A DNA stretch of 64,000 nt from Candidatus Rifleibacterium amylolyticum (GCA_009917695.1 JAACJG010000002.1:372001-436000), one strand, 5' to 3'. Positions 38,738 to 48,925 are shown, counted from the stretch's first letter. Notes: a model not told the origin generated them from the sequence alone. Made by a program: numbers and translations.

Positions 38738-39832
38738 ATGAGCAAACCCTTTTATGAGAGCAATAATAAGCCTGATTTTCTGATACGCGAAACCTTTATT
38801 CACCCTCAGGATAAAATGAACATCGAGTATGCGGTAGATGGCTACAAGCTGCCCGGAATTATCGATATACATTTTCATGGCGCCTTCGGCTGGGACTTTG
38901 CCTTCGGGGACTGTGCAAAAATCGAGACAATGCTCGATCGCCTTTTGATTGCCGGCATGACGGGTGTTTTCCCGACTCTGATCACCTGCGGTGAAGAGCA
39001 GCGACTAAAGGCACTGACCGACATTGCGCAGGTAGCAAAAACAAGAAAACAGCTGCCGATCATGCATGGCATTTATCTGGAAGGCCCTTTCCTGGCGCCT
39101 GCCCGTCGTGGCTCGCATCCTGAAGGCATGCTTATGCTGCCTTCACTTGAAAAGCTTGAGAAATGGCAGAGAGCTGCTGACGGTCTTATCAAAATGATCA
39201 CGGTCGCGCCAGAACTGCCCGGGGCGATTGAATTTATCAGTAAAGCACGCAAAATGGGGATAATAGTAGCGCTCGGCCATTCCGCCGCAGACTGGGAAAC
39301 CACCGACAGAGCCGTCGAAGCTGGCGCCAGTCACGTCACTCACCTGTTCAACGCCATGCCCGCCTTTCATCATCGCAAGGCAAACATGCTCAGTTACATC
39401 ATGAGCAAACGCGAACTCAGCATAGAACTGATCGGAGACTGCGAGCATGTCGCCCCTGAAATATTAAGACTGGCCTGCAATTTTCATGAAAACAGCCAGA
39501 TCATCTTTGTCTCTGATGCCGTAGCACCCGCCGGGCTTGCAGACGGCGAGCACAACCTGTATGGAGAAAGCCTGAGCAAATGTGGGCGGCGCTGCTGTCT
39601 GCCGGATGGAAATCTGTTCGGTGGCGCTACCCTGCTGCCAGATTGTCTCAACACGCTCAACGAGAAGGCAGAACTCGCATGGGGGCTGCTCGGCACATCG
39701 GTCTGGCGGACTCCCTGCGCTCTCATGGAAATAGAACCGCCTGATACTGAGGTGTTTTTCGACCAGAACATGAGCTGGCTTGCTTCACGGCATGGCAGCA
39801 CCTGGTATTTTGCCAAAGGCCAGTCCCGGTGA
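38738..39832 (+). CDS. nagA: N-acetylglucosamine-6-phosphate deacetylase
   Basis: Amidohydrolase converting GlcNAc-6-P to GlcN-6-P and acetate, in amino-sugar use and cell-wall recycling. IIDIHFHGAFGWDF carries the HxH motif (45, 47), YLEGPFLAPARRGSHP the metal-binding Glu and substrate region, ALGHSAADW and THLFNAMPAFHHRK the His ligands, and VSDAVAPAG the catalytic Asp. ATG 38738 with GAGGAAC is preferred to the start eight codons upstream. The C-terminal region lacks the usual long NPA box, which appears shortened around SVWRTPCALMEIEPPDTEVF. The stop overlaps the next GTG. Confidence 0.9.
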   Translation: MSKPFYESNNKPDFLIRETFIHPQDKMNIEYAVDGYKLPGIIDIHFHGAFGWDFAFGDCAKIETMLDRLLIAGMTGVFPTLITCGEEQRLKALTDIAQVAKTRKQLPIMHGIYLEGPFLAPARRGSHPEGMLMLPSLEKLEKWQRAADGLIKMITVAPELPGAIEFISKARKMGIIVALGHSAADWETTDRAVEAGASHVTHLFNAMPAFHHRKANMLSYIMSKRELSIELIGDCEHVAPEILRLACNFHENSQIIFVSDAVAPAGLADGEHNLYGESLSKCGRRCCLPDGNLFGGATLLPDCLNTLNEKAELAWGLLGTSVWRTPCALMEIEPPDTEVFFDQNMSWLASRHGSTWYFAKGQSR

Positions 39833-40503
39833 AGATTAACACGGCAGCAGCTACAGCTTTTGCGGTCCTGGCATCAGTCGGGGCAGCTGCCAGTACCGAA
39901 CGCCTCGAAAATTACTATTATTACCTCAAGCAGACAGCATCAGAAGCCATGCAGTTTGACCGTGACGCCGCCAGAAAGTGGTATGAGAGCCTGCCGGAGC
40001 TAAAGCTACAGGAGAATTTCGATAACACTGTCGAAAAGCTCAAAGAAATGCTGTCAAAGCCACCTGAAACCGCTGAAGACAAAAATCAGCGTTCAAACCG
40101 CATGCTGATCGAGCGTTTTGGCCGTACCAGGATTGGCAGAGACGGCAAAACCCTCAACGAATATGCCCAGGACGCGCTCGAAAAAGTTCGGCCCGACCTG
40201 CGCGATACCGACTATTTTAACGACCCCGCACGCACTCTGACCTACTTCGTGCTGTTTGACCCAAAGGGCTTTATCGAAAATGTCAGACTGATCAAAGGCC
40301 CGCTAGACTCGCCAATGACACTCAAAGAGGCTTATCAGTATTACAAACGCACCGATCCGGAGAAAGCTCAGAAAATTCTCAACATGCTCGACCGTCTGCA
40401 AAGGCTGTATGGGCCGAATCAGAACCCTGACGAGAAGCAGCTCGATATAATAATCGAAGCAATACAGCAGACTGTAGACCTGCTCAACACTCCAGAACGC
40501 TAG
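39829..40503 (+). CDS. Helical secreted protein, unknown function
   Basis: GTG start overlaps the nagA stop (GTGA), so it is translationally coupled. A short signal-like N-terminus (MKINTAAATAFAVLASVGAAAS) is followed by a highly charged helical protein (YYYYLKQTASEAMQFDRDAARKWYESL, KLKEMLSKPPETAEDKNQRS, YYKRTDPEKAQKILNMLDRL). No family recognised. The end overlaps the end of the convergent small gene by 4 bp. Confidence 0.6.
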   Translation: MKINTAAATAFAVLASVGAAASTERLENYYYYLKQTASEAMQFDRDAARKWYESLPELKLQENFDNTVEKLKEMLSKPPETAEDKNQRSNRMLIERFGRTRIGRDGKTLNEYAQDALEKVRPDLRDTDYFNDPARTLTYFVLFDPKGFIENVRLIKGPLDSPMTLKEAYQYYKRTDPEKAQKILNMLDRLQRLYGPNQNPDEKQLDIIIEAIQQTVDLLNTPER

Positions 40504-40901
40504 TTGCGGACCACTATCATGTCTTCTTTGCCAATAGCCAGCAAAGCGGCGTTGAGCACTGCGAGATCGTCGTCAAAACCGAATCGGTCTGAAAAATCGA
40601 GTTGAGCGTCTTCGCTGTCGAGAAAATAGCGAACAGCGGCAGAAACCACCATTTTTTCAGCATCATCGAACCGGTTAAAATCAGTGAGCAGCCTGTTCAA
40701 AGCTGCAACCATACGATCGACCAGTTCAATATCTATACAGCCACTTTTAATGCTCTCAGCTGCTGCCTGATTGCGGTAGGCTTTGAGCTCATCATGCATA
40801 TAGTCGGCCGTAGCGCTGTCAAGCGGCTGATCGTAGCGAGCTGCAACCGAGCGCAGGCTTTCCGGTAACAGATCATAAAACTTCTGCAGTGTTCTCTCCA
40901 A
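40500..40901 (-). CDS. Small protein, DUF1232/YkvA-like C-terminus
   Basis: The TTG start at 40901 has AAGGAGG six bases upstream and overlaps the end of mfd by 29 bp, so it is coupled to mfd translation. The protein has 133 residues. The end (AVRYFLDSEDAQLDFSDRFGFDDDLAVLNAALLAIG) resembles the short core of DUF1232 proteins (Y-L-x-x-P-x-D-x-I-P-D ... DD-x-x-V), although the hydrophobic character is reduced. The link is remote and the function unknown. Confidence 0.55.
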   Translation of the reverse strand: MERTLQKFYDLLPESLRSVAARYDQPLDSATADYMHDELKAYRNQAAAESIKSGCIDIELVDRMVAALNRLLTDFNRFDDAEKMVVSAAVRYFLDSEDAQLDFSDRFGFDDDLAVLNAALLAIGKEDMIVVRN

Positions 40902-43900
40902 TTTCGGCCTCCTTGACTTCGTCCTGTTGCCTCATTTCTCTAAGCAGTTCCAATAGAGCCGCTGCGTCACCAAACACATCTTCATCGGTATCTCTGAGTA
41001 TACTCAAATTTATTGAATTTTTGTCCTTCGGCTCAAAATAAATCTGATTGAGAATACCGCCACCCTGCTTGAACAAACGCCCGATATCGGGCAGACGCGC
41101 GGCAGCAAACTCGAAGCGCAGATGATTGATAACCCGGGTGATCTTTTTTACGCCGGCAAAGGCTGCGAGGATTCGCAGACGGCTGATCGCGAACAGCCCC
41201 CTGGCCTCTTCGGGAAGCCGACCAAAGCGGTCTTCGCACTCATCGCGAATTTCGTCGAGCAATCCGGTGTCGTTGCAGCGTGCCAGCCGCGAATACAGCT
41301 CAACCCTGGTCTCTTCATCGGCAATGTAAAAGGTCGGGAAATAGGCAGTAACCGGTATTTCAATCGCCGAATCGACTCTGGCAACTTCCTTTTTACCGCT
41401 TTTAAGGCGGGTAACCGCTTCTTCGAGCAGTTCCATATACAGCGAAAAACCAATACTCGAGATATGACCACTTTGCGATTCGCCTAAAATATTACCGGCA
41501 CCGCGAATCTGCAGATCGCGCAGGGCGATTTTAAAGCCGGAGCCAAGCGCCGTGTGCTCTTCAATGGTTTCGAGGCGCTCGGTCGCCTCTTTCGTCAGCT
41601 TGCGACCCTTAGAATAGAAGAAATAGGCCCAGGCCTGGCGGGCCGAACGCCCGACCCGACCGCGCAACTGATACATCTGCGAAAGCCCGAGGCGCTCAGC
41701 CTCATCGACGATCAGCGTGTTAACATTGGGAATGTCGAGCCCCGACTCAATAATCGTTGTCGCCAGCAGCAAATCATGTTTGCGTTCGATGAACTCGAGC
41801 ATCGTCTTTTCAACGCGCTCCTCCGGCATCTGACCATGTGCGACCGCTATGCGCGCTTCAGGAACCAGGTCGCGCAAAAATTGCGCCTTCTGTTCGATAA
41901 ATTCAACACGGTTGAACACATAATAAATCTGGCCACCGCGCTTTAACTCTTCTATAATAGCGCGTTTGACCCAGGCAGCATCAAAGGGCGCCACATAAGT
42001 CTGCACCGGGCGCCGGTCAACCGGCGGCGTATCGATGACGCTGATCTGCCTGATGCCAGACATGGCCATCTGCATGGTCCTCGGAATAGGCGTCGCCGTA
42101 AGCGTCAGCACATCTATCTGGCTCTTCAGCTGTTTGAGCTTTTCTTTGTGCTTGACGCCGAAACGCTGCTCTTCATCGATAATCAGCAGACCGAGATCGC
42201 GAAAGGAAATATCGGAAGAGAGTATGCGATGAGTACCCACCAGGACGTCAAGCGTACCTGCAGTAGCGCGCTTGAGAGTTTCTTTCTGCTCAGCCGGTTT
42301 GCGCAGCCGACTTACCATATCGACGCTCACCGGAAATCCATCAAACCTGTTTTGCAGGGTCTTGTAATGCTGAAATGCCAGCAGTGTCGTCGGCGCCAGA
42401 ATTGCCACCTGCTTACCAGAGCATACGGCTTTAAAGGCTGCCCGCATGGCAACTTCGGTCTTGCCATAGCCGACATCGCCGCAGATCAGGCGATCCATCG
42501 GCACTGCATTTTCCATGTCTTCTTTGGTGGCAACGATCGCTTTATACTGGTCAGGCGTTTCAGTAAAGGGAAAACGCTCTTCCATCTGGCGCTGTAAATC
42601 GCAGTCGGGCGAAAAAGCAAAGCCGCTGCTGGCAAGACGCGTAGCATAAAGTTCGAGCAGCTCGCGCGCGATCATCTCGACATTCTTGCTGACCCGGCTC
42701 TTTTGTCCAGCCCAGACTTTTGAATTCAGGCTGTGAATTTTCGGAACAAAACCTTCGACACCAAGATATCGACTAACCTTGTGAACCTGATCGGTCGGCA
42801 CATAAAGCTTGTCGGTGCCGGCATACTGCAGCAGAATATACTCACGCGTACGACCGGCAGCAGTCATTGTCTGTATGCCGCGGAACTCTGCGACACCGTG
42901 GTCGGCATGCACAACGATATCGCCAGGCACCATCTGCTGCAGGCTGAGAAGGTTCTGCTGCGAAGAGGCCCGGCGACGCGTAGTTTCACGCGCTGGTCCG
43001 AGATAAATGTCTTCTTCGGCAAAAATCGCAATGCGCCGACGGTAATCTTTGAAGCCGCGACTGCAGCTGCCGTTAACAAAAAGAACCGAAGCAGCCTTGA
43101 CTCCAAAAGGTCGAGCGGAAGAATGGATTCGTATGTTGCGCTCGCCCAGCAGCCCACGCAGATTGTGCAGGCGCTGTTCGTCTTCGATGACGATTGCTAC
43201 CGACCAGCCGGCTTCGAGCAGTTGCCGAAGTTCTTTCAGCAGCGTTTCACGCGATGAATCTGAGGGCGGTGGATGCTGCTCGATGTCGGCAAAAATACCG
43301 CCCTCTCGTTCGCCAAAACGGCTGAATCGGCAGAATCCGCGTTCATTCAACCCTTCGCTGACTGCCTGTGGGCGATGGTAATAATACTGCGGCGGCCGCA
43401 ACGGCGTCATATCATTGAGCTGTTCGAACTGGGCTTCGAAACCGCCATAAACTTCATCAGCCAAAGCAGTGAGCTGATCCGGCTCTTCTACGACTATCCG
43501 ACATTTTTTCCAGAAATCCCAAAGATAGCCAGAGCCTTTTTCGACAAAGGGCTTGAGTTCTTTGTAATCACGCGAATCCGGGTGAGCCAGCAGATGTTCG
43601 TGGCGGCGCTGCAGCAGGCTGGCCCGGCGTTCATCGAGCCCGGCGAATTCTTCGACGATACGCTCGCTGAGTCTCTGCATGTCACCATCATCAGCGACGA
43701 ACTCGTTCACCGGAATTACCGTCAGCCGCTCGCGCTTGTCGAACGACCTCTGGGTTGCCGGAGCAAAGAGCTTGATAGATTCAAGATCGTCACCAAAAAA
43801 ATCAAGCCGGGCCGGGAACTCGGCATCAGGCGGGAAAACATCGAGAAGACTGCCGCGGACAGCAAAAGTGCCACGTTCTTCAACTACGCTGACACGCGTA

Positions 43901-44385
43901 TAACCTGCCTGCACCAGCCTGGCAATCAGTTCGTCACGGCTGACATCAGAACCAGCGCGCACTTCAAAACATGCCGCGAGCCAGCGTTCAGGCGAAAAAA
44001 ACCGTTCAAGAGCCACACTTAAAGGTGCAATCACCAGACCGCCACTGTTCATTTCAGCAGCCATAGCAGAGAGACGACGCCACATCACTTCTGGATCGGC
44101 AGCAGTCTGATCGTAAATCGAAGCGCGTTCGGGCAGCATGCAGATTACCCGTGTGCTACGAGAACCCAGCCAGGTGGCAACCTGCTTTTCAAGGATTCTG
44201 GCACGCGCGGCATCAGCGCAGACAAACAGCGTCACTCCAGCCTGTTGAGCCAGACCAGCCAGACATATCGCCGCCAGCGCACCGGTGCAGCCTTCGAGAC
44301 TGCTGCGTTCAGACAAAGCCAGTTCCGAAAAAAACCTTTCGAACGGCTCGCCTTTTGTCGTATTCTGTGTGAAGGTTGCGCTCAT
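40873..44385 (-). CDS. mfd: Transcription-repair coupling factor Mfd
   Basis: Removes RNA polymerase stalled at DNA lesions and recruits UvrA. The domains are a UvrB-like N-terminal region ([17 protein letters not shown]), the RNA-polymerase-interacting CarD-like domain ([19 protein letters not shown] ... [17 protein letters not shown]), the RecG-like helicase ([67 protein letters not shown]) and the TRCF C-terminal domain ([20 protein letters not shown]). The ORF-track start 48 codons upstream is unlikely; MSATFTQ at 44385 gives about 1170 residues, the usual size. The upstream ribosome-binding site is weak. It is divergent from the GGDEF-like gene. Confidence 0.96.
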   Translation of the reverse strand: MSATFTQNTTKGEPFERFFSELALSERSSLEGCTGALAAICLAGLAQQAGVTLFVCADAARARILEKQVATWLGSRSTRVICMLPERASIYDQTAADPEVMWRRLSAMAAEMNSGGLVIAPLSVALERFFSPERWLAACFEVRAGSDVSRDELIARLVQAGYTRVSVVEERGTFAVRGSLLDVFPPDAEFPARLDFFGDDLESIKLFAPATQRSFDKRERLTVIPVNEFVADDGDMQRLSERIVEEFAGLDERRASLLQRRHEHLLAHPDSRDYKELKPFVEKGSGYLWDFWKKCRIVVEEPDQLTALADEVYGGFEAQFEQLNDMTPLRPPQYYYHRPQAVSEGLNERGFCRFSRFGEREGGIFADIEQHPPPSDSSRETLLKELRQLLEAGWSVAIVIEDEQRLHNLRGLLGERNIRIHSSARPFGVKAASVLFVNGSCSRGFKDYRRRIAIFAEEDIYLGPARETTRRRASSQQNLLSLQQMVPGDIVVHADHGVAEFRGIQTMTAAGRTREYILLQYAGTDKLYVPTDQVHKVSRYLGVEGFVPKIHSLNSKVWAGQKSRVSKNVEMIARELLELYATRLASSGFAFSPDCDLQRQMEERFPFTETPDQYKAIVATKEDMENAVPMDRLICGDVGYGKTEVAMRAAFKAVCSGKQVAILAPTTLLAFQHYKTLQNRFDGFPVSVDMVSRLRKPAEQKETLKRATAGTLDVLVGTHRILSSDISFRDLGLLIIDEEQRFGVKHKEKLKQLKSQIDVLTLTATPIPRTMQMAMSGIRQISVIDTPPVDRRPVQTYVAPFDAAWVKRAIIEELKRGGQIYYVFNRVEFIEQKAQFLRDLVPEARIAVAHGQMPEERVEKTMLEFIERKHDLLLATTIIESGLDIPNVNTLIVDEAERLGLSQMYQLRGRVGRSARQAWAYFFYSKGRKLTKEATERLETIEEHTALGSGFKIALRDLQIRGAGNILGESQSGHISSIGFSLYMELLEEAVTRLKSGKKEVARVDSAIEIPVTAYFPTFYIADEETRVELYSRLARCNDTGLLDEIRDECEDRFGRLPEEARGLFAISRLRILAAFAGVKKITRVINHLRFEFAAARLPDIGRLFKQGGGILNQIYFEPKDKNSINLSILRDTDEDVFGDAAALLELLREMRQQDEVKEAEIGENTAEVL

Positions 44386-44430
44386 CTGATGATGCTGTTC
44401 CTGAGACTGCCCCGTCGTCGAGTCAAATAA

Positions 44431-44459
44431 TTGCACCGGCCGGCAAGGCTGTGTATAAT
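44431..44459 (+). promoter_or_regulatory. Promoter of the GGDEF-like/XDH-subunit operon
   Basis: TTGCAC and TATAAT with 17-bp spacing, about 89 bp before the TTG start at 44548 and in the divergent region with mfd. Confidence 0.75.
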
Positions 44460-44547
44460 GTATCCGGTTGCAGCATAGTACAGTAGACAGAAGTAAGTCA
44501 AGACGCAAACTTGCAAAGGGTGCCAGCACCCGGAACGGGAAAAGAAG

Positions 44548-45783
44548 TTGAAAGAACGCAAACGAATAAACCTGAATTCATATCTTTTCGCCAACCTGGT
44601 CATAGTAGGTGTCCTGCTCATCGGCCTGTGGAACCGCCAGCCGGTCTGGGACGTCAGCCTCAGATTCCCCAATCTTCTGCTGGTTCTGGTGCTGATCAAC
44701 ACCATACTCATTTTCCGCGAAGTAATACTGGGTGGGCGCCCAATCCAGGTCAGAAGCAAACAACAGACAAAGTCGCGCCAGAAAATGCGAAATCTCAACG
44801 AATTACGCAGTGTTCTCCGCAATTCGCCGGCAATCGACGAGAACTTATTGAACCGGGCGCTGCTGCGACTGCGCGAAATCTGCGGCAGCGACTCAGTCTC
44901 TCTTTATCTGCTGGAAAACGCCCAGTGCCGTCAGGTGGCAGGCGCTGGCGAACTGCCGGCCGCGCTGAACGGCAGCCGCTTCATCAACCGCGAGAATGCT
45001 GTTTTTATCAAATTTCCAGGCTCTCTCGGCGAAGAAGAAATTGGCAAGATCGGCAGCAGCAACCGCCCGATTTCATTCAAATCTTCGCTGATCCGCCTTG
45101 AGCTGACCGCTCTGCCCCTCACTCTGTCTCAGAATCGCCTCGCTCTCTGCGTCTTTTCAAGCCGCGAGGCGCACAAGACACCGCCAATACCGATGGCCAG
45201 CACAGCCCTCTTTCTTGAAACCCTGCTGGCGCTCGTCGACAATGCAGGAAATTCAGGCGATGGCCGCTACAAGGATAAATCGACGGGACTGTTTCTGTTC
45301 GAATGCTTCGCTGATTCGTTCGAAACGGAAGTCGAACGTTCAGAACGCTACAAGCAGGAAATGAGCCTTTTCACCATTTCCATCCGCGGCTTCAGCAGTC
45401 TGAGCAGCGAAAATGCCCAGCAGATTGCGCGCAGCGCCGCATCGGCTCTAAAACAGTCTCTGCGCCGACTGGACCTGATGTTCTGCGGCAAAACCGAGGG
45501 CGAATTTCTTGCAATTCTTACCGAAACCAGCGCCGAAGTCGCCGAAATTGTCGCAAAACGCGTGCAAAAAACATTTGCCAAACAGAACGAAAAGTTTGAT
45601 TTTATTAACAGCAACAATTTGAAAATGTATATCGGCTCAGCGGCTTACCCCGTCGATGCCACACACGGAGCCGGCCTGCTCGAAAAAAGTCGCGAGTCTT
45701 TGAATCAGGCAATCAATGAAAACGTCGAGTTCAAATCTTATGGCGCTATCGGCAACGGCTCCAAAGGAGAAAAACATGAGTAA
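44548..45783 (+). CDS. Membrane protein with GAF-like and degenerate GGDEF domains
   Basis: TTG start with GGGAAAAGAAG upstream. Two membrane helices lie at about 12-30 and 40-58 (YLFANLVIVGVLLIGLW, FPNLLLVLVLINTILIF). A GAF-like sensor (about 90-215) and a GGDEF-fold domain (about 245-400: DKSTGLFLFECFADSFETEV, SLFTISIRGFSS, LRRLDLMFCGKTEGEFLAIL) follow. The signature loop reads KTEGEF instead of GGDEF, and the metal-binding Asp of the first strand is absent. Diguanylate cyclase activity is therefore unlikely, and it may bind GTP or act as a receptor. The stop overlaps the iron-sulfur subunit gene by 8 bp. Confidence 0.75.
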   Translation: MKERKRINLNSYLFANLVIVGVLLIGLWNRQPVWDVSLRFPNLLLVLVLINTILIFREVILGGRPIQVRSKQQTKSRQKMRNLNELRSVLRNSPAIDENLLNRALLRLREICGSDSVSLYLLENAQCRQVAGAGELPAALNGSRFINRENAVFIKFPGSLGEEEIGKIGSSNRPISFKSSLIRLELTALPLTLSQNRLALCVFSSREAHKTPPIPMASTALFLETLLALVDNAGNSGDGRYKDKSTGLFLFECFADSFETEVERSERYKQEMSLFTISIRGFSSLSSENAQQIARSAASALKQSLRRLDLMFCGKTEGEFLAILTETSAEVAEIVAKRVQKTFAKQNEKFDFINSNNLKMYIGSAAYPVDATHGAGLLEKSRESLNQAINENVEFKSYGAIGNGSKGEKHE

Positions 45784-46264
45784 TAATCTGATCAAGATCA
45801 GCTTCAGCCTCAACGGCAACAAGGTCGAAACCGAGGTTTCGCCTCAACTGACCGTGCTCGAAATGCTGAGACGCAACTTCAGACTTACGGCGGCCAAGGA
45901 AGGCTGCGGAAAAGGCGAATGCGGTGCCTGTTCGGTCATGCTTAACGACCAGCCGATAAACAGTTGCCTCAAGCTCGCCGCCACCCTGAAGCCTGGTGAC
46001 AGACTGGTGAGCGTCGAAGGCTTTAACGAAGACCCTCTGATGAAAAATATCCAGGAGGCCTATGTCGAAGAAGGCGCAGTTCAGTGCGGATTTTGCATAC
46101 CCGGCATGACCATGGCCAGCTATCACCTGCTTAAACACAACGCCAAACCAGATGAGCACGCGATCAAACAGGCGCTTTCCGGCAACATATGCCGATGTAC
46201 CGGCTACCGCAAAATCGAAGCTGCAGTAAAAAAAGCCGCCGAAAGGACAAAGGCCAATGAATAA
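45776..46264 (+). CDS. [2Fe-2S] subunit of a xanthine dehydrogenase/CO dehydrogenase-type enzyme
   Basis: Small iron-sulfur subunit of molybdenum hydroxylases. The first cluster is KEGCGKGECGACSVMLN with Cys further on in NSCLKLA; the second is VQCGFCIPGM and GNICRCTGYRKIEAA. The length of about 162 residues is standard. ATG 45776 has AAAGGAG upstream; the ORF-track start 20 codons earlier lies inside the GGDEF-like gene. It overlaps the FAD subunit by 8 bp. The catalytic molybdopterin subunit is missing from the neighbourhood. Confidence 0.93.
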   Translation: MSNNLIKISFSLNGNKVETEVSPQLTVLEMLRRNFRLTAAKEGCGKGECGACSVMLNDQPINSCLKLAATLKPGDRLVSVEGFNEDPLMKNIQEAYVEEGAVQCGFCIPGMTMASYHLLKHNAKPDEHAIKQALSGNICRCTGYRKIEAAVKKAAERTKANE

Positions 46265-47096
46265 CCTTCAATTCATCAGGCCGGCCAGCGTTCAGGCCGC
46301 CTGCGAAGCACTTAAAAACCCCGGATTCATGCCAGTTGCCGGCGGCAGCGATCTTGTCGTAAAGATCCGCAACGGACTCTACCCAAATCTTGAGGGAATC
46401 GTCGATATCGGCGACCTTGCCCCACTGAACCTGATCAGAACCGACGAAAACCGCGTAATCATCGGCAGCGGCTGCACCATGAACCAGATAATCAACGACC
46501 GCCTGATGCAGGATTATTTTCCTGCTCTGGTAAAGGCAGCTGCAACGGTAGGCGCCCTGCAGATTCGCAATAGCGCAACGATTGGCGGCAATGTCGCCAA
46601 CGCATCACCCGCCGGAGACACTATACCAGCATTGTACAGCCTCGAAGCCCGAGTCCTGATCACAAATGGAAGCAGCACCCGCAAAGTCCCGATAGATGAA
46701 TTTTTCCTTAGTCCCGGAAAAACCCTCATTCAAGCCGGGGAAATTATCGAGGGATTTACTCTGCTGCTTCGAAAAACCCGTGGAGAATTTTTAAAGCTTG
46801 GCGAGCGCAGAGCGCACGCAATTTCAAAGATTAACATGGCGGTATCGACCTGGAACGATGGCCGCAATCACTGGCGCATTGCTATGGGCTCAGTGGCGCC
46901 GACCGTTTTGCGCTGCCGTGAAGCCGAAGAATTTCTCGAAAGTTGCGCTCAAATAGACGAGGCAGCCATAAACAAGGCAGCCGAGATGGCAATAAACACA
47001 GCAAAGCCTATCAGTGATCTCCGCTCCACCAGCGCCTACCGCAAAAGGATGGCTGGAGTTCTCCTCAAACGCTCTGTGACAGCAATTATTAAATAA
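46257..47096 (+). CDS. FAD-binding subunit of a xanthine dehydrogenase/CO dehydrogenase-type enzyme
   Basis: Medium subunit that carries FAD and passes electrons to an acceptor. FIRPASVQAACEALKN, PVAGGSDLVVKIRNGLYPNL (FAD pyrophosphate loop), ATVGALQIRNSATIGGNVANASPAGDTIPAL and LGERRAHAISKINMA are hallmarks. The C-terminal CO_deh_flav_C domain is present (DLRSTSAYRKRMAGVLLKR). The length of 279 residues is normal. A terminator follows directly, so the operon ends without a molybdopterin subunit. Confidence 0.93.
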   Translation: MNNLQFIRPASVQAACEALKNPGFMPVAGGSDLVVKIRNGLYPNLEGIVDIGDLAPLNLIRTDENRVIIGSGCTMNQIINDRLMQDYFPALVKAAATVGALQIRNSATIGGNVANASPAGDTIPALYSLEARVLITNGSSTRKVPIDEFFLSPGKTLIQAGEIIEGFTLLLRKTRGEFLKLGERRAHAISKINMAVSTWNDGRNHWRIAMGSVAPTVLRCREAEEFLESCAQIDEAAINKAAEMAINTAKPISDLRSTSAYRKRMAGVLLKRSVTAIIK

Positions 47097-47117
47097 GCCT
47101 TTCTAAAACTTTCAAAT

Positions 47118-47147
47118 AAAAACACCGCCACAACGCGGTGTTTTTTT
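47118..47147 (+). terminator. Terminator ending the XDH-type operon
   Basis: 8-bp stem AACACCGC/GCGGTGTT with loop CACAAC followed by a run of seven T. The rest of 47148-47447 contains a G7 tract and a possibly split 44-codon reading frame but no supported gene. Confidence 0.85.
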
Positions 47148-47447
47148 CACACCTAAAAAACTTAAACCTGCCGTACGACACAAATTCTGTGCGTTTTTTA
47201 CACAACGCAATTCTCTATATCGCAGATCTGGACGATGGCGGAAATAGACGAATACTATAGTATAGCCGGAGAATCTAACTTAACTCCAGACCATACCATG
47301 CCGATATTATTAAGGGGGGGATGTTATCGCCAGCCCAATTTTGTACAAACTCTCTGACAAAGAGACTTACGATCCAAAAAGTCCGGCAGTACACGAACTG
47401 CCGGAATTCTGGCATTCAAATTGCTACTTATAAGGCGAGGTTGCTGA

Positions 47448-48290
47448 ATGAAGCTATACTTAAAAAAGGTAATCATGCTGATTCTTGTGCTGGCAGCGGC
47501 GCAATCTTTTGCTATCACGTCTTCAGAGATCTACAGTGATGGCACAAGAGCATTCAACAGTGCCCGCTGGCAGGAAGCCGAAGAAATTTTTGCACGTTTC
47601 ATCGAAACCTGGCCTGATCATATACTCAAACCAAAGGCTCTCTATTACAAAACCATTGCCGCAACACGCAATATGACAGGGAGCATCAATAAAACCCTGG
47701 CAGATAATGCTGCCATCTGGAGAAGCGAACTGTCTCAACTGCAGACTGAACTTCCTGGACAGGATCTGACCGAATTGAAAGTTGCGATAGATATTGCCAA
47801 CCGTTACAACGAAAAACCCGACTGGAACTCCCTGGGCAACTTAAACCCCGTGGAACTCAAGCATTACCTGCAGCGGAACTGGCATCCCGATGCCACCAGC
47901 GAACCCATGGCCGCCCTGGCCTGGAGCAACGACTGGTTAAAAAAACACTCATCACCCATGGATCCAGATCTGGAGAGCAGAATACAGCTTATCAGGGCCC
48001 GAGCTTTTTGGCAAATCTTACTTTCCCCCTTATCACTTTGCGCAAATTCCGATATACTTAAGTTATGGAGGTGTTGGCCCGTACACGAACACCTGCAGAA
48101 AGCTCTCGACCGTGGATTTGCGACTGGCGATCCTGAACTCAAGAAACAGATAGCGTTGTTGGGGTATCACTTCGACTTTTTCAAGGGAAGAGGCTTGATT
48201 GGCATCAGCACGGCCAGCCTGAAAAGCCGGTGGTATTCCTATCTTTCTGAACGCGGAATCAACCATCAGGAGGCCTGGTGCCCTAAATGA
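47448..48290 (+). CDS. Secreted TPR-like protein
   Basis: GGCGAGG precedes the ATG. Signal peptide KKVIMLILVLAAAQSFAI, then a TPR-type unit (SSEIYSDGTRAFNSARWQEAEEIFARFIETWPDHILKPKALYYKT), followed by helical sequence without further clear repeats. Similar YbgF/TPR starts occur in outer-membrane lipoprotein-like assembly factors, but no lipobox is seen. The stop overlaps the next ATG by 4 bp, so both are one unit. Function unknown. Confidence 0.65.
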   Translation: MKLYLKKVIMLILVLAAAQSFAITSSEIYSDGTRAFNSARWQEAEEIFARFIETWPDHILKPKALYYKTIAATRNMTGSINKTLADNAAIWRSELSQLQTELPGQDLTELKVAIDIANRYNEKPDWNSLGNLNPVELKHYLQRNWHPDATSEPMAALAWSNDWLKKHSSPMDPDLESRIQLIRARAFWQILLSPLSLCANSDILKLWRCWPVHEHLQKALDRGFATGDPELKKQIALLGYHFDFFKGRGLIGISTASLKSRWYSYLSERGINHQEAWCPK

Positions 48291-48883
48291 AAGGTAGCCT
48301 GGGTAACATTATCAAAATCGGACTGCTCATAGCCCTGCTTCTTTTCGCAGGTTATATGATCTCCGAAGTGCCACACTCGACAGCGATCGACTTTTCGAGT
48401 GTAAGGCGCAACCTCGGCAGTACCGCCGCCAGAACCCCCGAACCAGGCCTCGAAGAAGACATTGCCAGCGGCCCCGAAGCTCTTGCAGCTATTCAGTCTC
48501 GCAACAAATATCTCAACGAGAGCCGCGCCCGCGAATACGTTGAATCTGCCACTACCGACTATTACCACGGCAGCTACGAAGAAGCTCTCAGAAGACTGGA
48601 GAGAGCAAGAATATACGATCCCAGTAATTACAGCATATTCAAGCTGAGCGGCCAGATATTCTTCGAAAAGAACAAGCTGCGCAAAGCCTTTAACGACTGG
48701 GAACGCGCCAACCAGCTGCCGAACGACGACCGCACCATCGCCCGCGATCTCGACGTGCTCAGACGCCTGATCCGCTACAGTCGCACTGAAATGGACAGAC
48801 TTCAGAGAACGGTCAATCGCGACCCAGACAATCGCATAGCCCGCGCCCGTTTGAGAGAACTCGAAGAACAGATGCGTGACTAA
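48287..48883 (+). CDS. Membrane-anchored TPR protein
   Basis: A membrane helix at about 8-25 (IIKIGLLIALLLFAGYMI) is followed by TPR units (SATTDYYHGSYEEALRRLERARIYDP, YSIFKLSGQIFFEKNKLRKAFNDWERANQLP) and a charged C-terminal helix (REREEQ-like, ARARLRELEEQM). ATGA overlap with the preceding secreted TPR gene suggests they act together, probably as an envelope protein-interaction pair. No family beyond TPR recognised. Confidence 0.7.
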   Translation: MKGSLGNIIKIGLLIALLLFAGYMISEVPHSTAIDFSSVRRNLGSTAARTPEPGLEEDIASGPEALAAIQSRNKYLNESRAREYVESATTDYYHGSYEEALRRLERARIYDPSNYSIFKLSGQIFFEKNKLRKAFNDWERANQLPNDDRTIARDLDVLRRLIRYSRTEMDRLQRTVNRDPDNRIARARLRELEEQMRD

Positions 48884-48925
48884 AAACGGTACACTATCTG
48901 CGTTTTTCAGCCGATATGTACTGAA

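Noticed and set aside
43273-44022. 249-codon plus-strand ORF
   Set aside because: Antisense to mfd; no domain and no start signal.
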